Both the position numbers and the translations under genes were made by a program. A DNA stretch of 32,809 nucleotides from Physocladia obscura. Its lineage: Eukaryota; Chytridiomycota; Chytridiomycetes; Chytridiales; Chytriomycetaceae. The notes below the pieces were generated by a model. It saw only the letters and a list, made by a program, of their open reading frames with translations, was not told the DNA's origin and did not search any database. The DNA lies in contig JADGJH010000083.1 in the NCBI GenBank assembly GCA_027596945.1, positions 1 to 32,809 of the forward strand. The letters run 5' to 3'. The stretch's first letter is position 1. Each line of letters begins with the position of its first letter. Shown in pieces: positions 21,009 through 30,900 of this stretch.

Positions 21009-24000
21009 TTAGATATTAATATGTTCACCAACTGATCCATCCCAGAAAACGAGTTTCCAAAGAAATTTAACGCGTTGAAAAGTTTCAGTAACTTCATCAC
21101 TGTATTTCCAAAAATTCAAACTTTCTATTGGTAAAGTTCCGAGCCATGTTGTAGTCGCATTTATTTCTTCACTAACAACTGGAGTTGTTAACGTTTGCTT
21201 TCTGGAAATGGTGGTGATTGCGTTTGGGGATTGGGATTTGGACAGCTGCAATTCAGTAATGATTTCTGAATTGCCACAAAGTTCCCAAATCTCCACAAAC
21301 CCCAAACAAAACCTTTCCATTCCAAATATAATAATACAACAATTAATCACTTTTGGTCTTGTTTCTGCTGCATAGTGTAAACAGCTAACGGTTAATTGCG
21401 TGAGCAAAATATTTGCAGGAAGTAGATTGAGTACTATTGTAGAGAATCGCATCTCAGTTAAATCCAGATCAACACGTTGAGTCGAGCCAAGTGGTTTCGA
21501 TTAACCAGATAACGAATGGTCATGATAGATTGAATGGGTGTTTTCATCATCTCGCTATACTTGTTGAGACACGACACCCGAGCAAATACAGAATTTCGTT
21601 CTTGTGCTTCCAGCGCAAGTGGAATTGAAGTAACGGGGGTGATGTTTTTTTCGAATACAGGCCATACTTTTGAGATGGGGAAGTTAAGAGCAGTACTAGC
21701 GTGAACACTTGCTGTAAGCACTCGACCGTACTTCTGATTAAAATAACGCATCACGCAAGATAGCGCTAAGATTTGATCTGCATCGGTGAATTCTGTAATA
21801 TGATGCAGTATCTGTGTTTACAGTGCAATTTGTGGGAAAAGTTTTATTAGGGTCAAATAGAAAAAACCAAATCAAGTTTGCTTTTGCGATCCCACACAAG
21901 AACTTCACGCCCTTTTTTCAACTCTTTGAAGTACCATACACGATGAAACGGTATCCATTCCTCTCCTTGCTGGTCCTCTCGCTTAATGGCAAATTCGTTA
22001 AAACTTATTTCTTGCATTCCCGTGAATCGATCCATATACCCAATAACAAAAAATTCACGTTCAAATGAACTGTCCCACAAGATCCGATTGAACACATCTT
22101 CTGAGCTTCTTAACTTGCCCTTTTTTGTTTCAACAGTTCTGTTTTCTGAATCTGGGAAGCGGATTTCGCGAGTCGCTGAATCGTGGGTTTGGCTGTTTCC
22201 AAGATTGGTTGGAATTTCAAATTCCTCAAATTCCAAGTATGGAGCTATTATAAGATCGGCTATAGTATTTTTGGAAACATGAGACACTCCGACCCACATT
22301 CCTGATTCGTAGCCGTCCCAACGAGAAAATTCGGCCTCGAACTGTATAAGGGCATTTTCAAGAGTCGCTAAAGCCTTTTTTTTGTAAGACTATTTAAATT
22401 TGTAATTGAAGAATCTAAATAATTACGAAACAAAAAGTTACAAACTTGTTTTTTTTCTGAAACTTCCAGAGTTACATCCGATTGCTTGTCTAAGCCAATC
22501 AGTAAATTTGCGCTTGTCTCTGTATCATTATCCGATTTAACCATCCATACAGACCAAGGGCGCATTTTTATTGATGGGCATCTTCGTTGAACAGCCACAA
22601 TTAGGCTGACAATTCTTAATTCCACTTGATTTTTAAGTTTTATAAGCTGCATTGATGTCATTCCCGAAACTTCGATGTGAATAAACGATAAATGGTTCTT
22701 CAGAATTTCAGTTACTTGGCAAATAGTGTTCAAATCACCCGAAAGCTCATGCGCACGTTTTAGCTCCTGAATCCAAACTTCACGACTGGATGCAACCACA
22801 TTTCTACATATATTTACGGAAGAACTACTCGGAGCAAATACTACCATGGGATTTCGCAAGTCAATTTGTGCATTTACAATATTTTCGGAATCATTTTTCC
22901 AGTGAATTACGCCGTTTACTGCCCCTTTCCAGTTATGCTGTGAATAAACCTCGAAAAACTTTTCAACAAGTTTTTTTCCATTCCAGTCCAACGGATTTTC
23001 ACTTTCTGGTGGACATAATTTGGCCAATAGTACAGTTAACGCATGGAAAGGCGGGAATCCGAATTTTGAACCCGATATTCCACGCGCCTTTGCCCAGAAT
23101 TTCAAAAAACGAACAGCGAGCCGAAAATGTGGTGCGCAAGCAAGGCATTGTTTGGTGATCATTCTATAATCAATATATCCAGCCATCAATAGTCGTGCAG
23201 ATGATCCCATTGGTTTGGCCGCAATATCGTCAAATATATTGACAGAATTTACACCCAGTGGCAAATGGAAGCAACCATATTGCAAGTCCACTTGAACACC
23301 ACAAATTTTTAATTCAACAATCGGAACTTTTGCATCTTCAATAATACGTTGGGCGGTACAATTTTTAATTGTAGGTGCGGCTGCACGTAGATTTACAAAA
23401 AATTCTGACAGAGAAATCATGCCAATACAGAGAACGTCAATATCCGAAGATGGACCATCCGTGCCAAGAGCAAACGAACCGACAGGGGTCATCTGAAATG
23501 GAGACATGCTAAAGCAGGCTTTCAATAGAACCTGTAAAGTTTCAAGGGCTTCCAGCCGTATGGAAAATGAGTCAAATGTTGGACACGCGTTTTTAATTTG
23601 CAAGAATGTGGAAAATTCAGTATCCACATCGAAATCAGCTTGGATATTTTTGAAGGTTTGATAGAATGGAACGCTGTTTGCCGAATTGTAATCTTTCAAG
23701 AAAAAGCTGTCCAAAAAATCAATTTCTGTCGGCACGAAAGTACACAAAATTCCGTAATGATCTGAGTTATCTTTGCCATCTTCTATATCTTTTCCCAAAA
23801 TTTCGAATGCGTAAGGTTGGAAATTTTGAGTATTGCTAAGTACGCGATCAAATCGACTGATTCGCTTTCTTTTACTTGTTTGAGTAGCTATTGAGTTTTC
23901 AATTGGATCAAATGTCGCACCATTAGAATCCAGATGCATGACCGTCCAGGCGTCAGTAAAGCCGGCTACAGCAAATTGATATTCAAGTTTCTCATCTTCA

Positions 24001-25285
24001 TGAGAGTTAAAATCGCCTACAACAAATGATGAAGAATTCAGATTCTCCAACAATGCTTTCCATTGCGAAATTCTCAGTGCAGATTTATCAGCTTTATAGT
24101 CAGAAGTTAAATGAACAACAGCAATATTCACTATACTGTGAGATTCTGAATTCTTAGGTGTCACTGAAAGACTCAAAATTAACGATTGCTTTCCTGCAGA
24201 AAGCCTAACAACTTTAGATTGAAAAGAAAACTTGCTGAGTGCAACCAATCCAGTTGGAATTTCGGAATCATTCTTAACATTTGCTATGGACAGATAGTAC
24301 TGCTCCTTAACCCAAGGGAGACTGCATAATAAATTTAAAAAACGATGATTCACTTCTTGTAACACAATAAATTCAGCGTCAGTTTCTTCGAGCGTTCTAC
24401 ATAGCCGAGGAAAACGTGAGACTTCATCGAAGTTTGTTGAGTCGTTAGGATCGTTGAGTACATTATAAGACACAATAGTAAATTGTTTCGAGGGCCATGC
24501 CGATATTTTTTCAAATGAAGCCAATCGTTCCCATTCATTTGAGCCACGATTAAAAGAGAACGGTGAATTTATAGCTTTGAAAGCTACTTGAATATTTTGA
24601 GTGATTAATTCTCGTGAAGAAATAACGCTTCGTGCTCCCGCTAATTGAACTGAGGAAACGCAAGAATATTCATCGGTATTGTTAGGCCTGAACATGATTG
24701 CAACACAATTCACGTAGCATTTGAATGGAACAGCATTTAAGTTATCCAGATACTCAGTAATTAGTTTAATGGTTTCCTTTGTCGTGTCATCTTCGGCAGC
24801 CGATTCAATAGAAGCGACTGTCACATGTGGCCTGAATGGAAACTTTCCTTCTTTGAGATTCAGGAGAGTTGTAACATCTTTTTGAAGGGATGTCAGTCCC
24901 AAAAACAATTCTTGAGAGGGCTCAAGCACAATTGAACATCCATGGGTGTGGGATAGAACAGATATACGATCAAAAGTGAGCTCGAATGGCGCGTAACAAA
25001 GAGAAATGGGCTGTAGTTTTGCCTCTAGATACGGAATATCAATTTTAACTCGTTGGAATGTCTGGGCGGCACCAACCAGAGTCAAGTGCGGAGGCCTTCA
25101 ACAAAAAAAAACAACAACCATTCAGCCCAGAAGGAGGAAAGACAAAAATATTCAAACCACTTCTGTGCAGCCTTATCATGAGCAACACGTATATTCTGAA
25201 CAGCAGCAAATGCTTGTGGTTGTTGTTGATCATGCGGAAGAATAACAAACGCAATGGATCCTGTCAACTGAGGTCCCGAATGCAT
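21009..25285 (-). CDS. 2H phosphoesterase-EEP nuclease-nucleotidyltransferase-MJ1316 fusion
   Basis: Exons 25285-25158, 25095-22446 and 22374-21868, then probably 21811-21506 and 21452-21009 (1344 residues); if the third exon is not spliced it stops at a TGA at 21853 (1099 residues). Module 1 (about 1-200) is a 2H/LigT-like phosphoesterase with PPHLTL (His46-x-Thr48) and FRPHVTV (His133-x-Thr135). Module 2 (about 245-500) is a TDP2-like endonuclease/exonuclease/phosphatase with VSYNVL, VLQEV, VVHLTS, VGDFNS, RFDRVL and SDHYGIL. Module 3 (about 515-780) is a poly(A)-polymerase-type nucleotidyltransferase with GSFALGTDGPSSDID (Asp594, Asp596) and VQVDLQYG (Asp646). Module 4 (about 1014-1095) is MJ1316/DUF504 with ILWDSSF, FVIGYMDRFTG, IPFHRVWYFK and EVLVWDRK. 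All key residues are present, so the protein is probably active on damaged or cyclic-phosphate RNA ends. The start is the ATG at 25283-25285. The C-terminal 250 residues are unrecognised. Confidence 0.82.
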
Positions 25286-25398
25286 TGAGTTCTTGTTTGG
25301 GTGAAGTGAAATGAAAACTTCACTTGTGGCTTTGATTTTTAGCTGAATTTCTATCAGTGGTTCAGTGGTTCAGTGGTTCAGTTTCTGAGCAATTGACG
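25283..25398. promoter_or_regulatory. Divergent promoter between the fusion gene and the 25399 gene
   Basis: About 115 bp separate the two starts. It contains an 8-bp tandem repeat, TGGTTCAG in about three copies (25358-25382). A possible alternative upstream ATG for the plus gene at 25311 opens MKTSLVALIF, which looks like the start of a signal peptide. Confidence 0.35.
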
Positions 25399-25989
25399 AT
25401 GCAGCAGCCCCAGATTTCCCAACCAGACCTATCGCATCACCCAGATGAGTCCATTATCCAGATAAATACTCGATTCGACGTTCAGCTCAATTTCTTGTCA
25501 AACTGCACCACAAATCTGATCGATATTGCATATTCACAGTCAGCTACAGACTGTGTGGAAAACATTTGCACTCCACAATTAGCAGGAACTCCCGGCTTTG
25601 GCTCGTTCTACTATACCTGTGGGAAAACTCTTGCGATTCCAGATATTCCTCATCACATGACTTATCTTTTGCCAGAATCTGTTCACTTTGCGCAAATGCT
25701 GTTTTTCAAAGATCGACAATGCTCGAAACCAAAAGTCATCTTTCCCGCAGAAGCAAAAGTTGTCAATGCGTGCAATTACTACCCAAACTACTTCCCTCAA
25801 GGAGTATTTCTAGCAAACAAGATTGTCGTTGAAACGAGTGAACTTTTCTTGGATTTTTATACAGATGGGGGATGCAAAGAGAATGACACTGTTTTGAGAA
25901 AATATGTTGGGAATGTTGGAGATAATATTGGGGATGGAGTTTGCGTAAACGATGGTTTGCTTGGGAATTTACGCGTTGTTTTGAAATAA
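25399..25989 (+). CDS. Hypothetical Cys-containing protein, possibly secreted
   Basis: 196 residues from the ATG at 25399-25401; the open frame extends upstream without a further ATG. Two similar Cys-bearing segments are visible: MLFFKDRQCSKPK...NACNYY and DFYTDGGCKEND...GDGVCV, each with an aromatic-x-D-x-x-C motif, plus CVENICTPQLAGTPGFGSFYYTC before them. Eight or more Cys suggest disulphides and an extracellular location, but no signal peptide is present at this start. A short upstream exon from the ATG at 25311 (MKTSL...) could provide one, although I found no convincing intron in frame. The family is not recognised. It is convergent with YIP1, whose stop is only 5 bp away, so the two 3' UTRs must overlap. 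Confidence 0.55.
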   Translation: MQQPQISQPDLSHHPDESIIQINTRFDVQLNFLSNCTTNLIDIAYSQSATDCVENICTPQLAGTPGFGSFYYTCGKTLAIPDIPHHMTYLLPESVHFAQMLFFKDRQCSKPKVIFPAEAKVVNACNYYPNYFPQGVFLANKIVVETSELFLDFYTDGGCKENDTVLRKYVGNVGDNIGDGVCVNDGLLGNLRVVLK

Positions 25990-25994
25990 TTCAG

Positions 25995-26889
25995 TTATTT
26001 TGTCATAACAACTAAAAGGGCAAATGCCGAATATAAAAGTCCAACAGGGTATGCAACAAGAAGACGCTGCTCAGACATGCTCAATACTGTCACAAACATC
26101 AAACTAGCACTGTACGTGCACCAAAAGATGCTCAAAATACTCATAATCAGCCCAACAAATCCACTGGGTTTGTTTTGGTTTTAGATGTGTAATAAGTTTA
26201 CTATGTATTATTTAAAATACCTCAGATGCAATAAGATGCTCAAAGAGCTCAAAAGAACCATCGGTAAAAAACAGTATCCAAGTACACTTGCAGTTCGAGT
26301 ACTTGTAATTCCCATATCGCTCATAAGGTTCAAAATAGCATATATGGAGAGCCAGCCAAGTATAGCGATTGCATAAATAAAGTTGAATTGCACTTTCCCT
26401 GCCTACCCATATTTTTTACACTTCAATTGCAGTGCGAATAACTAAAATGAATAGGACTCACAAATAGTTGGAAACCTCCATACAAAAACCAAAAGATAAC
26501 AGGACCTGCGAGATCAGATTCGTCGAAAATGTTCTTGTCGATCGGTGTTAGTGGATTAAGTACAGATATTGCCTATTATTTAAATGTTAATTACTGATGT
26601 ACTAATTTTTGCAAACCTTATTTTTCATGTGTCCAAAGTTAATACCCAGTTCTTCGAGCAAGGGAAGTTCATCGGGATAGTCTCCTGAGCTGAATGCGGC
26701 GATCCATGAAATAGTTTGCGGTTGCGTTTGCATATTGTTGATGTTTGAATAGACGTCGTTCCCCCCCGAGTATCCGCCATAACTGTTATTTGCACCGCTG
26801 TTACTTCCGTACTCAAAAGATTGGAATTGTAAATCCTGCGCGCCAAATCCGTTGTTTGGGTTCGAGTTCTCATCAAAAAAGTGTGCCAT
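25995..26889 (-). CDS. YIP1: Yip1/YIPF5 Golgi membrane protein
   Basis: Four exons: 26889-26617, 26572-26462, 26402-26221 and 26163-25995, giving 244 residues with all phases consistent. The N-terminal 90 residues are Asn/Gly/Tyr-rich and cytosolic, ending PLLEELGINFGHMKNK, the conserved Yip1 motif (ELGINF). Then come DLAGPVIFWFLYG, GKVQFNFIYAIAILG, NLMSDMGITSTRTASVLGY, CFLPMVLLSSLSIL and a last pair of hydrophobic segments containing SMSEQRLLVAYPVGLLY, making five transmembrane helices. Yip1 binds Rab/Ypt GTPases with Yif1 and Yos1 and functions in ER-to-Golgi vesicle formation. Length is normal. Confidence 0.93.
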
Positions 26890-27956
26890 TTGCTGCCTGT
26901 TATTTATTTTTGTTTTTGTCCAATTTTTCTCAGGAAGAGATTTGACGGTCGCATAAAGCGATCCTTCTAAAGGTCAAGATGAGTATCTATTTCATCAGCT
27001 GTGAATTTCAGTATCACTGCCACCGTGTCTAACGCGATCGACGTAACAGTCTCAACCTCAAGTACATCAAATGGGTTAGTCACCTGTATCACATATTCAA
27101 GGTTAATTTTAATTATTTAGACCTGTTAGTTTCCTTTGATGAACAGTGACATCAGAACTTGTGGTGTTGTCTGCCCAAGCGACGACTTATGACGCCTGGT
27201 GGTGATGGGTGGACGGCCCCATTTTTGGAGAAAAATCGTCTCCTTGTATATTTACTGAACATCATACCCATAGGCCTGCCAAAATCTGACAACTCCAACA
27301 ATGCGTACCAGCGACGCGTTTTTTTGTTTTGACTCTCTTCATTTCCAGCTTTGCCTCCTCTTCAATTTGTTTGATTTTGGCTTGTTCCACCTCATAAGTA
27401 TCAAGAGTTACCGCCTCAATTAGCGTTGTTAACGCGATTGACTTGTCAACGTGGACATTAATTGAATATATTACAATTTTTTGGTTATTTAACGCAATAT
27501 ATTGATAGAGCTTGTGATACGGATTTTATACGTTTGGTTATTCTCGAAACCAAATTTGCCAAATTTTTTTTTGTTATTTTTTATTAAAGCAATTTTCATA
27601 ATCGAAAGTTGCGAACCTGTTTTGCAACAGTTATAAAACATCAATGTGATTTGAAAACTTACTGATACATGCAAAAAAATATATCATCATGATGATGGCT
27701 ATATAAGTTCACTTCCAATTCCAGGACACTTATTTCAGAAATTTACTCTTGCATCAAGCATAATCAATTAGCCTGTAAAACCTTCATTAGTCTTGTTATT
27801 TTTCAGTGTGTCCAAGATCACGCAAATTGAACGCTTCCTCGTATCTGATCCACTAAATCAAGCTTCTTAATCCCGTCAAAATCTGCAGATTGCGGTTTCA
27901 ACCGACTTCCCTGCTTTGAAGCAGTGTGTTTACTGTCACAATCTTTGAAATTAAGA
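26890..27956. other. About 1.07 kb with no confident gene; decayed minus-strand coding possible
   Basis: On the minus strand two open stretches look protein-like: about 27450-27270, with YEVEQAKIKQIEEEAKLEMKR in one frame (coiled coil), and about 27085-26978, with NPFDVLEVETVTSIALD ending at TAG. Between them are stops and no clean splice solution. A possible intron (GTCTAA to GATACAG on the minus strand) lies at about 27087-27127. This may be a broken gene, or a real gene whose exons I could not join. The right part (27700-27956) is the probable promoter and leader of the CC2D2A gene. Confidence 0.4.
27710..27717 (+). promoter_or_regulatory. TATA-like element upstream of CC2D2A
   Basis: TATATAAG, the best TATA match in the intergenic stretch, about 240 bp before the chosen ATG. 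Position suggests but does not prove promoter use. Confidence 0.35.
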
Positions 27957-30900
27957 ATGGAAGATCAGTCAGGTTTTTTTTTGGTTGAGAAAATTTGTTT
28001 TCGATTTGAACATAAACAAAAGGTGACAATTTCAATGCAAACACCGACTTATGGGGAAACAAATAAAGAATATCTGGCCCGTGCGCGACAGCGAGTTTCT
28101 CAGCGAAGGCTGGGGCGACGAACAGAAAGCCGCGATAAACCGAATTCAGATATTCTTGGCCTTGAAGAACGCACTGGAACTGCGTATATTACAGAAGGCA
28201 GTTTCGCTGGTGTTTCACCAATTGTCAATCATATTCAACCTGCAAAAAGCTCACGACAGTCAGAATTGCTATCAATAGTTGAGATCAAATCATCCATTGT
28301 TTAAATTCAACTAATTACCTATTTCAGATTGGCGAACCTCAACATACATCGCTTTCGAAGGACCAACTGAATGAAAATGAAAATAATCTACCTCCAACAT
28401 CTTCAAGATACAAACGACTTTCTTTAGCGCATTCAGCCCCCGATTTTCCTCCGATCACACAGGTTCATCTTTGCAAATAGTTTTTCAACATTTATATATA
28501 AAATTTTAAATTCTTAAAAAAGGCTGTCTCAAATCTACCTCTGAAATCTGCTGAAGTTGGAAATTCCACTGGAAGTCTTCTCAGCGGAACTTATCAACGC
28601 CGTAGATCCACCAAGGTTTTTCTTTATCATTTCTCCTTTGAGTTTACCTCAATTTTTTAGGACATGCCAAGGCAGAGAATCAAAAAATCAGTGGAAAACA
28701 CGAATGAAGATGAAGTGATTGTTGAAAAACAAAACAATGATATCAATGACGATGAAATTACCAGCAAAAATTCAAAGCAAAAGAAAAAGAAAGAGATGAA
28801 AAAGTTTGGTAGAAATACTACCGACGAAGAAAGTGAGAGAAGTGAAAATCGACAAGACAGAAAACGAGGAAGAAAAAAAAAGGACAAAAAAAGTAAACAG
28901 AAACAAAATGAAGTCGATATGAACCAGAAAGGAGATTTGGTTTTATCTACCATCGATACAGATATGTCTGATACTGAGAGTGAACTCAATCCGTTGAATG
29001 GTGGGGAAAAATTCACCTTATCGATTCTCTTAATCAATCTATTTTATCAGAATTTAAAAAAGCAGCTGAGTATGCTGCAATTGATATGATCGAAACATAC
29101 GTTGGTCGCAGTAAATGCGAGTCTATAATGCCATTGATAGATGAGGCTGTAAGTTTATTTGATTACAAGTAAAAGTGAATAACAACAAACGTGCGCCAAA
29201 TAGATGATTAAATTGCTGTATTATCCAGAAAAATGTTTTATTGCACCCACAGAAAGTTTAAATGCTTTATTTGAAGTACGTGTTTTTCCTATAAAAGTTC
29301 ATTTAATTTTTGGAAATTCAATATATTAGACTCTTCGATTTCCTGACGAAGAAGGGTTATACGTTGGACGATTTCCATCTGTTAAACCACAGAATTTAAC
29401 CAAAATGGAAAGAAGACTGAGACTATTGGAACCAGACCAGTTAACTAACTTTTGATTTTGAGATAATCAAATATTGCTTACCTGAAAATTATACAAACAG
29501 CGGTGCTGAATGGTTTGGTCCAAATCAAAGATTAGATGCTATTCCAAACCCCAAACGTTCCCGTACTCAACGACCAGGCGCTCCACCACCTCTTCCTGTT
29601 GCTCAAGGGGCATCTCCAACAGATTCATCAGCAAATCTTTCTCGAAGCAGCGTCAGTTTACGAATGCTTGAATCTCCAGAGATGCCGGTTGAAGATAATG
29701 ATTTTTTTGACGAAATGGCGTTGATTTTACGCAAACCTTTGCATACAAGTCCATTTAATCTCATTACTGATGGTGTTGATGGCTATTACACGCTTGTCTT
29801 TAGTTTAGGGAGTCTAGTGTTTAGTGAGCATCCGTTAATGACCGAAGAATGTAAATTGACTAAAGAAGTCGAAGAATGTATTCACATCTTACGATTCCGC
29901 AGAAAAACTGATATTGTTGGATTTTTGACACGAAAATTGGAGGTTTCGATGAATTTTATAAATTCATTTTTTATTAACCGTATTTTATTCAGTCCTTAAA
30001 AATATCATACACAGAATACGTAGAAAGAACAGAAGGATATCTCGTATCAGTAAATCAAAACAGATCAGAATCAAGGATGGAGGACGCAGATGGCATTTTC
30101 CCTGCCAAACCAATCGATTCTAAATATTATCAAACAAATATAGCACCTCGAGAAGAACAAGAAATAGAAACGTTACGTGAAAATGATGTCAAGAAACGAC
30201 GTGAGTTTAGAGAGGATATCCGATCTACAAGATTACTGCGGGTAAAAAAAAAATTAAAAAGCGTTTATCAGGCTGAAACAAATTTCCAGGATTCTGAAGC
30301 CCATATGAATCGTATTCTTGAATTTAAGATTCTGAAAGCTTGGGAACGAATAAAAAAAATTCGAAAAAAGACTTCTATCACTGCATCCTCTCTCCGTGTC
30401 ATGGTTCGTGCCCGTTCAGCCACAACATCCGCCGAAGAAGATAAACTGCATTACAATAATGAGATTGATCAAGAGTTGCTTGAGCTTGAAGAAATACATG
30501 ACGCAAAAATGGAACAAAAGCGAAAACAATACAAAACACTTTTGAAAGATTGGCGAAAACGGAGGGATGAAGCCGAGGCAGCAGTAATTAAATTAAATAA
30601 AGAGAGCGAAACAGACGAAAAAGAAAGTGCTGCAGCTAAGCGGCATAAGCTTCTTTACGGAGTCGAAAAAGACCCGTTGGTCGATAGTGATGAAGATGTT
30701 GATGTAGATGATGGCCGATCAGGGTATGAATGGTTGAGGCGATCTTCGGAATCAATTGTCAGCAAAGAAAATTCCGAAAAGAAGCGACAAGAAAAAAAAT
30801 TGAGGAAACAGCGACGTTCCGAAGATGAGGTAAAAAAATTTTGGATAAATTTTGGATAAATTTTTTTTAATAAATTTTTTCAGCCTAATATATCAAATTA

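Noticed and set aside
24350..24547. Minus-strand 65-codon ORF inside the RNA-end-processing gene
   Set aside because: Alternative frame of a long exon whose own frame carries conserved EEP motifs.
27181..27240. GC-richer patch resembling a structured RNA
   Set aside because: No tRNA, 5S or snRNA consensus could be matched by eye; better explained as part of the decayed minus-strand coding.
27608..27628. GTTGC...GCAAC inverted repeat upstream of CC2D2A as an RFX X-box
   Set aside because: The half-sites are 11 bases apart, while X-box half-sites are nearly adjacent. Not enough to call a ciliary promoter element.
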